A stretch of DNA of 64,000 bases from the NCBI GenBank assembly GCA_964344485.1, contig CAYFNF010000001.1:62001-126000 (forward strand), in the 5' to 3' direction. Shown here in pieces: positions 33,829 to 42,365 of this stretch. This stretch comes from CAYFNF01 sp964344485 (GTDB lineage: Bacteria > Patescibacteriota > Patescibacteriia > UBA9570 > XYC2-FULL-38-9). Each line of letters begins with the position of its first letter. Position 1 is the first letter of the stretch. The notes beneath the pieces are model-generated. The model did not search any database. It saw only the letters and a list, made by a program, of their open reading frames with translations, and was not told the origin of the DNA. Position numbers and translations under genes: made by a program.

Positions 33829-35295
33829 ATGTACGAGGAGATTACATCTTCGATTTCAAAGGTATCAGACGGAAAATTACCGTTTCCACTGCGTGAGAAG
33901 CGGAGTCGATACACGCATTTAAACGAGGACCCCAAACCGAAAACTATTGTTATTCATAATCCGAAGTACATTATTACTGCGGATGAGAATCGCGAGGTGC
34001 AAGTTAAAACCGGCTTGTCTATTTATATTGAAGACGGAATGATCCGTGAGGTTTTTGATCCCAAGAAGAACAAAATTGATTTGAATAAAGTAGATGTTAT
34101 TTATGATGGTGGCCGTCGTAGCGGACTCGTAGTGACACCTGGATTTATTAATGCACATGCACACCCGCCTATGTATATGTTGCGTTCTTCGTTGATGCTA
34201 GAGAAAGGAGAGAATTTAGAGAAGACGCTGCGGGATATGTATATTCGGGAGAGTCAAATGAATGATGATGATCTCTTTATCTCTGCAGTTGGTGACCTCA
34301 CAGAAGAGCAGAAGAATGGAATTACTACTACACTTTCTCATTACGCAACATTTGATTCTATTGAAGCAGCAGCAGCAGTAGCGCATCAAAATGTTATTAA
34401 CGCGATCTCCGCGGTATCGAACTCGCATCCTGAGAATACACCAGCGAACGTTGAGAAACTGTTGCGGCGAAAAGATAAGTTCAATACACAAATTGCAGTT
34501 GCGATTCATACGCTGCATAAAGCTGAGCCTGCAGTGCTGAAGCGCGTAGCTGCAATTGTAAAGAAGAACCGGGCGCTATTTACCACTCATGTTGCAGAGA
34601 CTCGCCCTTCTATTCAAGCACATCTGAAAGTACACGGAGATCTTCCAGTACAAACACTCAAGAGGTACGGATTGGACAATTCACGCACCATCATGTCGCA
34701 CTGTGTTCATCTGACTGAAGAAGAGATAGAGATCGTTGCAAAGAAGAAAATGGGCATTGTGCATCTTCCAACATCGAATAAGCTCCATCGAAGCGGTGAG
34801 TTCCCGTATCCATTGTATGTGAAACACGGGGTCACTGACCGGATTGCACTTGGTACTGATAGCGTGATTTCAAAAAATAGCTTGGATATTCTCTCTGAAG
34901 CATTGCAAGCGCGCATTATGCATCAGGATAAATACGTCGTGTTCTACGAAGAACTATTTAAGATGATGACTTGTAATGCAGCAGATGTGCTGCATATGCA
35001 GAAGCGTGGCCGTGTTGCTCCGGGGTATCATGCAGACTTAGCGTTCTGGAAACTGCGAGACCGTGGATTTATGCCGTTCGATGAGCATCGTCCAGTCACT
35101 CTTATTGGAAATATGATTACCCACGGTGGACGCAATGTTCGTGACCTCATGATCGACGGAGAGTTTGTGATATCCAATCGACGTCATAACTTCATTGATG
35201 AGAGTTCCTTGCTCACTCACTTACAGAATAATCATCAAGAATTACGTAAACGCGTGAAGAAGTTCAAGACGCAACTGAGAAAAAAGGGAAAATAA
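33829..35295 (+). CDS. amidohydrolase-family protein (TRZ/ATZ-like deaminase fold)
   Basis: 488 residues. The metal-binding motif FINAHAHPPMYM (H-x-H), an HVAETRPSIQAHL segment with the third histidine, MSHCVHLTEEEIEIVAKKKMGIVHLPTSNKLH and the late aspartate in RIALGTDSVISKNSLDILSEALQAR match chlorohydrolase/S-adenosylhomocysteine-deaminase-like enzymes. C-terminal RVAPGYHADLAFWKL returns to the composite beta domain. It hydrolyses C-N bonds of cyclic or purine-like substrates; the precise substrate is unknown. The N-terminal about 60 residues are longer than usual. It lies beside guaB and guaA, so a link to purine metabolism is possible. No Shine-Dalgarno, predicted leaderless. Confidence 0.87.
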   Translation: MYEEITSSISKVSDGKLPFPLREKRSRYTHLNEDPKPKTIVIHNPKYIITADENREVQVKTGLSIYIEDGMIREVFDPKKNKIDLNKVDVIYDGGRRSGLVVTPGFINAHAHPPMYMLRSSLMLEKGENLEKTLRDMYIRESQMNDDDLFISAVGDLTEEQKNGITTTLSHYATFDSIEAAAAVAHQNVINAISAVSNSHPENTPANVEKLLRRKDKFNTQIAVAIHTLHKAEPAVLKRVAAIVKKNRALFTTHVAETRPSIQAHLKVHGDLPVQTLKRYGLDNSRTIMSHCVHLTEEEIEIVAKKKMGIVHLPTSNKLHRSGEFPYPLYVKHGVTDRIALGTDSVISKNSLDILSEALQARIMHQDKYVVFYEELFKMMTCNAADVLHMQKRGRVAPGYHADLAFWKLRDRGFMPFDEHRPVTLIGNMITHGGRNVRDLMIDGEFVISNRRHNFIDESSLLTHLQNNHQELRKRVKKFKTQLRKKGK

Positions 35296-35311
35296 CAGCA
35301 GCAATATAAAA

Positions 35312-35338
35312 AAGCGGGGTACTGCCCCGCTTCTTTTT
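35312..35338. terminator. bidirectional intrinsic terminator
   Basis: Perfect stem AAGCGGGG / CCCCGCTT between the convergent amidohydrolase and guaB genes, T-rich on both sides. Confidence 0.85.
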
Positions 35339-35343
35339 TATTT

Positions 35344-36438
35344 CTAGTAATTGGGTGCTTTTTGTATGTTTTGTAGATCGTGTGGATGCGACTCTACTAA
35401 TCCCGCGCTTGTGATGCGTACGAACTCCGCGTCTTTTTGCAAGTCTTTTATAGTTTCTACTCCATTGTATCCCATTCCAGATCGCACACCACCAGCTAAT
35501 TGGAAAAGTATATCTTCCACTGAACCTTTGTATGGAGCATATCCAACCACTCCTTCACCAACTAATTTCTTTTTGTCTTTCGTGCCTTTCTGTCCGTAAC
35601 GATCTTTTGAACCTTTTTGCATCGCTTCTACTGATCCCATGCCGCGATACATCTTCATTTTTTGTCCCTTAACTGTGACCACTTCACCAGGTGCTTCGTC
35701 CGTGCCTGAGAATAATCCACCTGCCATGACTGCAGCTGCTCCAGCAGCAAGAGCTTTAACGATATCACCAGAGTGTTTTAAGCCGCCGTCTGCAATGATC
35801 TCTGCATTGTGCTTTTTTGCTTCTTCAGCACAGCGCATCACAGCTGAGAGTTGTGGTACTCCTACACCAGCAACTACGCGTGTGGTACAAATAGATCCAG
35901 GTCCAACTCCGACTTTTACTACGTCAGCTCCTGCTTTTATTAAGTCATACGTTCCTTCGGGTGTGGCAACATTTCCGCCCACAATGACTACTTTGTTTTT
36001 AAATTCTTTTTTTAAGCGTTTGACTTGGTCCAGTACACCTTTTGAATGACCGTGTGCTGAGTCTACGACTAGTACAGTTGCTCCAGCAGAGACACATTTT
36101 TTTGCACGTTCGAACTGTTCGTCGCCTACCGAGACTGCTGCACCCACGTTTAAGCTTTTTCCGTCTTTCTTGCGCCGCGCTACTTTTCGCACCTCTGTTG
36201 CTTGTTTTGCTGCGGTTAGATTTTTGTGCACAATACCGAGTCCGCCTTGTTTTGCCATAACAATTGCCATTGCTGATTCTGTGACTGTGTCCATGGGTGC
36301 GCTCAAGAACGGCAGCTCCAATTCTAGCTTTCCTAACGTGGTGGAAAGGTCGGTCTCTGACGGAAGGATCTCTGAGTACTGAGGTACGAGCAATACGTCG
36401 TCGTATGTCAGTGCTTGAGGGATATCTTGTGGCTTCAT
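35344..36438 (-). CDS. guaB: IMP dehydrogenase lacking CBS domains
   Basis: 364 residues. Converts IMP to XMP with NAD, the committed step to GMP. The barrel motifs are present: ALTYDDVLLVPQYSEILPSETDLST, LSAPMDTVTESAMAIVMAKQGGLGIVHKN, the catalytic loop GPGSICTTR with Cys184, and MAGGLFSGTDEAPG with the KMYRGMGSVEAM flap. The usual tandem CBS pair between strand 2 and the catalytic barrel is missing: the sequence goes from GGLGIVHKN and a short helical link (TAAKQATEVRKVARRKKDGK) straight to NVGAAV. Allosteric control by CBS ligands is therefore absent. guaA lies 1.2 kb away on the other strand. Divergent from the paralogous pair at 36505. Confidence 0.95.
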   Translation of the reverse strand: MKPQDIPQALTYDDVLLVPQYSEILPSETDLSTTLGKLELELPFLSAPMDTVTESAMAIVMAKQGGLGIVHKNLTAAKQATEVRKVARRKKDGKSLNVGAAVSVGDEQFERAKKCVSAGATVLVVDSAHGHSKGVLDQVKRLKKEFKNKVVIVGGNVATPEGTYDLIKAGADVVKVGVGPGSICTTRVVAGVGVPQLSAVMRCAEEAKKHNAEIIADGGLKHSGDIVKALAAGAAAVMAGGLFSGTDEAPGEVVTVKGQKMKMYRGMGSVEAMQKGSKDRYGQKGTKDKKKLVGEGVVGYAPYKGSVEDILFQLAGGVRSGMGYNGVETIKDLQKDAEFVRITSAGLVESHPHDLQNIQKAPNY

Positions 36439-36473
36439 AGCGATTGATTTTTTAATGAAAAAATGATATTATT

Positions 36474-36481
36474 AGTATAAT
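36474..36481. promoter_or_regulatory. overlapping divergent -10 boxes
   Basis: TATAAT on + (36476-36481) overlaps TATACT on - (36479-36474). They would serve the 36505 gene and guaB, so the two transcripts should compete for polymerase. Confidence 0.6.
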
Positions 36482-36504
36482 GAATTATTGTTAAATCATC
36501 AATT

Positions 36505-36960
36505 ATGGTGGAAGGACCCCCTCCGAGGAGCGGAGACGTACCAGGAAGAGGAGAACCAACATTGCGTTCAGAATTTGGAGATCCTACTCGACCAAAAGCG
36601 AGTTTTTTTATTCTTAGAACCATGCACGAGCATCAGCATGCGTTAGGTCAATTAAGAGAAGAGGCTTCTAGAGCAGAAGTGGAGCAAGAGATTGCGATGT
36701 TGCAAGCGCTCGTACATATGGTTGAACCAGAGGTGTTGGAACAGGTGGTATTATCAGGCGCAGAGTGGGAAGCACATGAACGAGCATTGAGAATGGCCCT
36801 GTATACTGCAGCAGAACGAGAAGCATTAGAAGCAGATCATATGGAGCGATTTGGTTATGAAATGTCAGGAGAGCCACCAGCGTATGATATACAGAAAATT
36901 GCTGCAATTTCACAAGCTATTCGGGTCGCTTATCTTACTCAGCAATCATTAAGACGATAG
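36505..36960 (+). CDS. hypothetical helical protein, paralog 1
   Basis: 151 residues. Disordered proline/arginine-rich start (VEGPPPRSGDVPGRGEP), then helices (EQEIAMLQALVHMVEPEVLEQVVLSGAEWEAHERALRMAL) and an end QKIAAISQAIRVAYLTQQSLRR. These two helical blocks align with the next gene (EVLEQVVLSGAEWE to EILEQVQLTVMEWE; ISQAIRVAYLTQQSL to VATDIRTAFISQKLA). No known domain. Followed 3 bases later by its paralog. Confidence 0.7.
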   Translation: MVEGPPPRSGDVPGRGEPTLRSEFGDPTRPKASFFILRTMHEHQHALGQLREEASRAEVEQEIAMLQALVHMVEPEVLEQVVLSGAEWEAHERALRMALYTAAEREALEADHMERFGYEMSGEPPAYDIQKIAAISQAIRVAYLTQQSLRR

Positions 36961-36963
36961 TAT

Positions 36964-37566
36964 ATGCCAGGAGTTCAACGACATAGAGATATAGGTCGAA
37001 GACCACCGCCAGCTTCCACGCGAGGAAGTTCAGATCGTGGTGTTCCGAGAGCACATCGTCCGGCTGGGCGACGCACCGCAGGTGCGGTACCTGCTGCAGA
37101 TCATCGTAGACCAGCAGCAGCTGCTTCTTATGAAGGCGCACTTGACGATCCTCAACCGTTCCGTCCTTCTCCTGAGGTGAGGGGATATGAAGAGACGAAG
37201 TACGATAGACAGCCTGGGACGTGGTTAATACAGGTCATGAGAGCGGAAATAGTTAGCACATCACAGGATGCGAGCCAAGCTGAGCCAGACTTGCGGGAGG
37301 CGGTTCTAGAGGGCATGGAAGAATTACGGTTGCTTGTTGAAGCGTTTGAAGAGATGGTTGGGCGAGAAATTCTTGAACAAGTACAGCTTACAGTTATGGA
37401 ATGGGAGGGGATTCGAGCATCGATAAATGCATGCATGCTAAAAGGGCGAAGCTTGCATGCAAGTAAAATGAGTAATCCAAATGATTGCTTCGATAGATCA
37501 CAGTTATCTCGTGTAGCTACTGATATCCGCACTGCATTTATTTCACAGAAACTCGCAGGGATGTAA
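36964..37566 (+). CDS. hypothetical helical protein, paralog 2
   Basis: 200 residues. Long basic, proline/alanine-rich N-terminus (RRPPPASTRGSSDRGVPRAHRPAGRR) unlike paralog 1, followed by the shared helical core LREAVLEGMEELRLLVEAFEEMVGREILEQVQLTVMEWEGIRASINACML and the shared end RVATDIRTAFISQKLAG. Same transcript as paralog 1, no Shine-Dalgarno. Function unknown; the divergent tails on a common core suggest duplicated adaptors. Confidence 0.7.
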   Translation: MPGVQRHRDIGRRPPPASTRGSSDRGVPRAHRPAGRRTAGAVPAADHRRPAAAASYEGALDDPQPFRPSPEVRGYEETKYDRQPGTWLIQVMRAEIVSTSQDASQAEPDLREAVLEGMEELRLLVEAFEEMVGREILEQVQLTVMEWEGIRASINACMLKGRSLHASKMSNPNDCFDRSQLSRVATDIRTAFISQKLAGM

Positions 37567-37582
37567 TATATACATTTTGAGT

Positions 37583-37606
37583 AAACAGTTATAACGACTG
37601 TTTTTT
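37583..37606 (+). terminator. intrinsic terminator
   Basis: Stem AAACAGT / ACTGTTT with a T-run ends the paralog pair just before the guaA promoter. Confidence 0.85.
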
Positions 37607-37609
37607 GTA

Positions 37610-37638
37610 TTGATTTTTACGATAAAATCCTCTATAAT
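37610..37638 (+). promoter_or_regulatory. promoter giving a leaderless guaA mRNA
   Basis: TTGATT (37610-37615), 17-base spacer, TATAAT (37633-37638), 6 bases, then the ATG at 37645. Confidence 0.8.
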
Positions 37639-37644
37639 TGCTCC

Positions 37645-39483
37645 ATGAAAAAGAAACATATCGCGGTCCTAGACTTCGGATCGCAATTCACTCATCTTAT
37701 AAGCCGACGTGTTCGTCAGCTTGGCGTGTACGCTAAAATTTATCCCACGGATGTGAACGCGCATGACCTCAAAGACGCCTGGGGCATTGTATTATCCGGT
37801 GGTCCAGCAGCAATTGAAGACGTTACCCTGCCGCATGATCCGGGTATTTTTAAACTGGACATTCCAATGCTTGGAATTTGCTACGGTTCGCAGTTGATAG
37901 CCAAAGAGACCGGCGGTGAAGTTAAAGGGCAGTCTCAACGTGAGTACGGTGTCACCAAGTTGCATATCACGGGTGAATCCCAGATACTTAAAGGACTCGG
38001 AAAAGAGGAACAGGTCTTAATGAGTCACTGGGACGTAGTGTCAAAACCACCTCCGGGATACAAGGTGATCGGACACACTAAGGATTGTACTGTGGGTGTA
38101 ATGGCGAATGATGAGCTAAAACGCTACGGTTTTCAGTTTCATCCTGAGGTGCATCACACCAAAAACGGCTTGCAGATGTATAAGAACTTTGTTTTCGATA
38201 TTTGTGGTGCAGAAGAGAATTGGAGCATGAAGGAATATTTAGAGGAGATAAAAGCCGAGGTAAAGGAGCTGGTAGGTGATCGACGAGTATTCATGCTGGT
38301 TTCTGGTGGAGTAGACTCTTCAGTCGCGTTTGCATTGCTTGAAGAGGTGCTGGGCAAGGATCGGGTATTTGGCTTGCATGTGGATACAGGATTCATGAGA
38401 TTAAACGAGTCACAGCTGGTAAAAGAGTCTTTAGCCAAAGCTGGTTTTGACGACTTACACGTGATTGATGCAAGTGATCGGTTTTTATTAGCAGTTGAAG
38501 GAGTGGCTGATCCGGAGAAGAAGCGTCGTCGTATCGGTCGAGTTTTCTTAGATGCGCAAAAGGACGTATTTAGTGACTTAGAGTTTAATCAAGATGAGTG
38601 GTTGTTAGGGCAAGGCACGATCTATCCAGACACCATCGAGGCAGGTGGAACAGACACGTCTCATACGATCAAGACACATCATAACCGCGTAGAAGAGATT
38701 ATTGAGATGATCAATCAGGGTAAAGTTGTTGAGCCGTTAGAGAGTTTATATAAAGATGAGGTGCGAGAAGTTGGGCGTGAGCTGGGGTTACCAGATGCGT
38801 TGATTGACCGTTGGCCGTTTCCTGGCCCGGGGTTGTCTATTCGCTGTCTCTGCTCTGATGGTATTGAAGACAGTAAACAGAGTGAGACACGAGAAAAGAC
38901 CGCGGATCTTGAAAAGATCGAAGAAGGCGCAAAAGTGTTTGTTGCTGATGCTGGGTATACCGGCCGACGCTTGCCTTTAAAAAGCGTAGGCGTGCAAGGA
39001 GATGTACGGACATATCAGCATGCGTTGGTGTTAGAGCATGCAGCTGATTATGAATGGAAAGAGCTTGAAGAGTTCGGTATTGATTTGGTGAACAAGGTAC
39101 AGGGCATTAATAGATTGGTAGCGCACGTTGGTGGTGACATAGATTTTGACAAGATGGATCTGAAGCCTGGATATCTGACGCGCGACCGTTTAGATTTGCT
39201 ACGTCAGGCAGATCAGATTGTCACTGATATTGTACATGAGCATGAGATCTATGATGAGATCTGGCAGTTCCCGGTGATTCTGCTGCCGTTAACATTCGGA
39301 GATGGTGGTGAAACAGTAGTATTGCGGCCGATTGAGTCAGAAGAAGCCATGACCATGAATTTTTATCCTTTAGACAAGAAGGTGCTGAAGCAGATGGTTG
39401 ATGCGTTGGTAGCGCTAGACGGAATCGAAGCAGTATTCTTTGATGTGACCAATAAACCACCGGCTACTATTGAGTGGGAGTAA
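37645..39483 (+). CDS. guaA: GMP synthase (glutamine-hydrolysing)
   Basis: 612 residues. Converts XMP to GMP using glutamine and ATP. The class I glutaminase domain has Cys79 (MLGICYGSQLIA) with H166 and E168 (FQFHPEVHH). The ATP-pyrophosphatase loop is MLVSGGVDSSVAFALL, and the C-terminal dimer domain ends FFDVTNKPPATIEWE, the canonical XMP-site tail. It is longer than the E. coli enzyme (525 residues) through an insertion near residues 410-450 (CSDGIEDSKQSETREKTADLEKIEEGAKVFV). It works after IMP dehydrogenase (guaB), encoded nearby. Confidence 0.96.
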   Translation: MKKKHIAVLDFGSQFTHLISRRVRQLGVYAKIYPTDVNAHDLKDAWGIVLSGGPAAIEDVTLPHDPGIFKLDIPMLGICYGSQLIAKETGGEVKGQSQREYGVTKLHITGESQILKGLGKEEQVLMSHWDVVSKPPPGYKVIGHTKDCTVGVMANDELKRYGFQFHPEVHHTKNGLQMYKNFVFDICGAEENWSMKEYLEEIKAEVKELVGDRRVFMLVSGGVDSSVAFALLEEVLGKDRVFGLHVDTGFMRLNESQLVKESLAKAGFDDLHVIDASDRFLLAVEGVADPEKKRRRIGRVFLDAQKDVFSDLEFNQDEWLLGQGTIYPDTIEAGGTDTSHTIKTHHNRVEEIIEMINQGKVVEPLESLYKDEVREVGRELGLPDALIDRWPFPGPGLSIRCLCSDGIEDSKQSETREKTADLEKIEEGAKVFVADAGYTGRRLPLKSVGVQGDVRTYQHALVLEHAADYEWKELEEFGIDLVNKVQGINRLVAHVGGDIDFDKMDLKPGYLTRDRLDLLRQADQIVTDIVHEHEIYDEIWQFPVILLPLTFGDGGETVVLRPIESEEAMTMNFYPLDKKVLKQMVDALVALDGIEAVFFDVTNKPPATIEWE

Positions 39484-39534
39484 TTTTGCCTTTTGTTCAT
39501 ACAGGAGTATACTAGAATAGTAAGCATTCCATTT

Positions 39535-39642
39535 ATGAAGAAACATAAAAAACACGCGACATTTCCTTTTAAGATAGCGCTTCTTATTATTCTTGGTGTG
39601 TTCGCTACTGGCGTCTGGATCTTCGCGCAACTGTATATTTAA
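39535..39642 (+). CDS. small single-pass membrane protein (35 residues)
   Basis: ATG 39535 to TAA 39642. Basic head MKKHKKHATFPFK followed by one membrane helix IALLIILGVFATGVWIFAQLYI, giving N-in topology. A TATACT box lies about 25 bases upstream. The protein is too short for family assignment. It lies just after guaA, separated by its own -10 box. Confidence 0.55.
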   Translation: MKKHKKHATFPFKIALLIILGVFATGVWIFAQLYI

Positions 39643-39684
39643 TGAAGGCGATTGAGCCGCCTCTCAATTGAAAGAAGCGTGCAT

Positions 39685-39713
39685 TTGACAAGAAATACTC
39701 AACCGTATACAAT
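39685..39713 (+). promoter_or_regulatory. strong promoter of a candidate ncRNA
   Basis: TTGACA (39685-39690), exactly 17 bases, TACAAT (39708-39713). No protein-coding start follows closely. Confidence 0.75.
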
Positions 39714-39719
39714 GCTACT

Positions 39720-39797
39720 GCCTTTCTGGTCATGAAATGTCTGCCGGCAACAGACCTGAAGAAAGGTGAGAAACCCCCCTGCGTGGGGTGTTTATAT
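39720..39797 (+). ncRNA. candidate structured small RNA, about 75 nt
   Basis: From the predicted +1, CCTTTCT (39721-39727) pairs with AGAAAGG (39760-39766). Inside it GTCTG (39739-39743) pairs with CAGAC (39751-39755) around a 7-base loop. A terminator-like hairpin AAAC-C-CCCC / GGGG-T-GTTT follows (39771-39793). It does not match SRP, 6S, tmRNA or riboswitch motifs known to me. A fully nested fold next to a good promoter supports an RNA gene. Confidence 0.5.
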
Positions 39798-39813
39798 TTG
39801 TATTGAAATAATT

Positions 39814-39906
39814 ATGCGACAGCAACTGCTATTGCAGGATGTGTTGCGGTCGAGCTTTGTTGATACGGTGCATGTGGAAGAAGTGATTTGTTTTTTTGCG
39901 GCTTAG
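39814..39906 (+). CDS. possible 30-residue leader peptide
   Basis: MRQQLLLQDVLRSSFVDTVHVEEVICFFAA, ATG 39814 to TAG 39906. No ribosome-binding site, no similarity known to me. It may be chance; listed because it lies between a small RNA terminator and a large hairpin in an otherwise empty 400-base stretch. Confidence 0.2.
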   Translation: MRQQLLLQDVLRSSFVDTVHVEEVICFFAA

Positions 39907-39980
39907 CGAGGCCGAATCTAAGCGCAGCGAACGCCTTGCTAGTAGATCTAGCAAGGCAGTGAGCAAGCGGGCCTGCAATA
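39895..39980. repeat. long hairpin element upstream of ftsK
   Basis: Core perfect inverted repeat GCCTTGCTAG-TAGAT-CTAGCAAGGC (39933-39957), flanked by partly pairing arms (AGGCC near 39910 with GGGCCT near 39970; CGCAGC with GAGCAAGCG). A local palindrome CGGCTTAGCGAGGCCG begins it. Resembles a REP-type or structured RNA element of unknown role. Confidence 0.5.
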
Positions 39981-40042
39981 GTACGTTGCTGGAGCAATAA
40001 ATAACTCAATACAAGTGTCGTGAAATGTTCTTTGACATATGG

Positions 40043-40048
40043 TATAAT
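40043..40048 (+). promoter_or_regulatory. ftsK -10 box, leaderless
   Basis: TATAAT at 40043-40048 with 7 bases to the ATG at 40056. The TTGACA at 40032 is too close to serve as its -35. Confidence 0.65.
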
Positions 40049-40055
40049 ACAGATC

Positions 40056-42365
40056 ATGGCAAAGAAGAAAAAGTCTAAGAAAAAGCAGAAAAAGAAACCC
40101 GGCCGTCCTCCAAAACAGGATAAACAAGACAAGGAAAAAGAAGATAAAAAGCAGTTTTCCTGGGATGAGGATGACAGCGGAATGCAGCGTGGATTGCTTG
40201 TAATTGCACTATACGCAGTTGCGGCGATTTCTATCCTTAGTTACGTGAATGCTGCAGGTGACATTGGTGAGTGGGTGGATACTGCACTCGGTTGGATCTT
40301 TGGATGGGGGCGGTATATCATGCCGCTGGTCTTTATGATTTTGGGGTATATCTTCCTGCATCCAGAACGGTATAAGTTACAGTGGCTACACGTCATTGGC
40401 TTGATTCTCTTTCTCCTCTCTGGCCTTGGATTGCTTCATCTCTTCATTCCATTTGATGATGTGATCAAAGACGCGGCAACTGGGCGAGGCGGTGGATATC
40501 TTGGAATTATCTTAATGTATCCGTTAGTGCGTTTTGCTGGGATATGGGTCTCTATCATTGTGTTGCTTGGTTTGTTTGTGGGTTCATTCTTGATACTGTT
40601 CCGCATGTCTCTTCCGGAATTACTACGCCAGATTCGCGTAATGGGATTATTGAAAGGTATTGGATCGTGGTGTAAATCACGATTGCATGCGCGTATGAAT
40701 GGATATCAGATAAAGAAAGAGACCGAAGAATTGGCTGAAGATGAAGAGCTAGCAGAAGACGACTACACACCTGAGCAGCAGTCGTTCTCTGAAAAAGAGG
40801 TACAGGATTCAGAAGAACCAGCACCAGCTACTGACCCAGAAGATTTAGAGCAGATGTCATTCATTCCAACGAAAACCACAAAACGTCATAAAAAGATCGA
40901 CCTGCCGTTGTCGCTATTAACAGACCGAAGTGAAAAACCCACGAGCGGGGACATTGAAGCCAACAAAGAGAAGATCGAGAAGACATTAGAGAGTTTCGGT
41001 ATTGACGTTGAGATGTCTGATGTAAATGTTGGGCCGATGGTGTCACAGTATACGTTGCGACCACATGACGGAGTGAAACTCACACAGATTACTACACTGC
41101 ATAATGATATCTCACTGGCACTTGCAGCACATCCGATCCGCATTGAAGCACCGATCCCTGGCCGTTCACTCGTTGGTATCGAAGTGCCGAATAAAGCAAT
41201 CGCAACTGTCACGCTTAAGGAGATCCTGGCTTCCAAGAAATTCAAACAGCGCAAGAACAATCTGACAATCTGTTTAGGAAAGGATGTTTCTGGGAAACCG
41301 TATATTACTTCGTTGCAGTCCATGCCGCACATGTTGATTGCTGGTGCAACTGGATCTGGTAAGTCGGTGTGTATCAATGGGCTGATTGTGAGCATGCTGT
41401 ATCAAAATTCACCGGATGACTTGAAGTTTATTCTGGTGGATCCTAAGCGTGTGGAATTGACTGTGTACGACGGCATTCCTCATCTGCTCACTCCAGTGAT
41501 CACTGACGTAGAAAAGACCGTGAATGCATTGAAGTGGACTGTTGCAGAGATGGATCGTCGATATGAAGTACTATCTGCTTCTGGAAAACGCAGCATTGAA
41601 TCGCATAATGCAGCGGTGGATGAAGAAGATCGACTGCCGTATATCATCTTTGTAATAGACGAATTAGCAGACCTCATGTCTGTTGCAGCAAACTCCGTTG
41701 AAGCAGCGATCGTGCGGCTGGCGCAGATGTCACGAGCCGTCGGTATCCACTTAGTGCTTGCAACGCAACGACCATCGGTGAATGTTCTCACCGGATTGAT
41801 TAAAGCAAACATGCCTGCACGTATTGCATTCTCTGTTACTTCATTGGTAGACTCCAGAACTATTCTTGATTTCTCTGGAGCAGAGAAGCTGATCGGTAGA
41901 GGGGACATGTTGTACATAGACGCAAATGTTTCTAAACCAAAACGCTTACAAGGCTCGTACTTGGATGATGCAGAGATTGAGAAAGTAGTATCGTACCTGC
42001 GTGATAACGCTGATCCGGACTACAATCAAGAAGTAACTGAGAAGGTCGCAAAGAGTGACATTCCGGGGTATCAGCCCGGCGATGATGAAGGGGCAGGAGA
42101 CGAGCTATTAGATGACGCCAAAGAGGTGATTCTGCAAGCCAAGAAAGCCTCAGCATCCTTGTTGCAACGTCGGCTTCGAGTAGGGTATGCACGAGCAGCA
42201 CGTATACTAGATATTCTAGAAGAGCAAGGGTTTATCGGGCCAGCAGATGGGGCCAAGCCGCGACAGATATTAGTAGAGGCTGATCAGGAGGTTTCGGATA
42301 TGCCGCCGATAGATGATATGGAGGAGGATACTGAGCTACCAGAGCAAGAAGATGAAGACATTTAA
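40056..42365 (+). CDS. ftsK: FtsK/SpoIIIE DNA translocase
   Basis: 769 residues from ATG 40056 (MAKKKKSKKKQKKKPGRPPK). The basic head is followed by about four membrane helices (residues 55-210), an acidic linker, and the motor: Walker A MLIAGATGSGKSVCINGL, Walker B IIFVIDELADLM, and the sensor region HLVLATQRPSVNVLTGLIKANMPARIAF. The gamma winged-helix at the C-terminus (EVILQAKKASASLLQRRLRVGYARAARILDILEEQGFIGP) reads KOPS-type sequences. It pumps chromosomal DNA through the division septum. Its last 14 bases overlap the RodZ-like gene. Confidence 0.94.
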   Translation: MAKKKKSKKKQKKKPGRPPKQDKQDKEKEDKKQFSWDEDDSGMQRGLLVIALYAVAAISILSYVNAAGDIGEWVDTALGWIFGWGRYIMPLVFMILGYIFLHPERYKLQWLHVIGLILFLLSGLGLLHLFIPFDDVIKDAATGRGGGYLGIILMYPLVRFAGIWVSIIVLLGLFVGSFLILFRMSLPELLRQIRVMGLLKGIGSWCKSRLHARMNGYQIKKETEELAEDEELAEDDYTPEQQSFSEKEVQDSEEPAPATDPEDLEQMSFIPTKTTKRHKKIDLPLSLLTDRSEKPTSGDIEANKEKIEKTLESFGIDVEMSDVNVGPMVSQYTLRPHDGVKLTQITTLHNDISLALAAHPIRIEAPIPGRSLVGIEVPNKAIATVTLKEILASKKFKQRKNNLTICLGKDVSGKPYITSLQSMPHMLIAGATGSGKSVCINGLIVSMLYQNSPDDLKFILVDPKRVELTVYDGIPHLLTPVITDVEKTVNALKWTVAEMDRRYEVLSASGKRSIESHNAAVDEEDRLPYIIFVIDELADLMSVAANSVEAAIVRLAQMSRAVGIHLVLATQRPSVNVLTGLIKANMPARIAFSVTSLVDSRTILDFSGAEKLIGRGDMLYIDANVSKPKRLQGSYLDDAEIEKVVSYLRDNADPDYNQEVTEKVAKSDIPGYQPGDDEGAGDELLDDAKEVILQAKKASASLLQRRLRVGYARAARILDILEEQGFIGPADGAKPRQILVEADQEVSDMPPIDDMEEDTELPEQEDEDI

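Noticed and set aside
39720..39797. SRP (4.5S) RNA considered for the small RNA.
   Set aside because: The conserved GGTCAGG and AGCAGC loop bases are absent.
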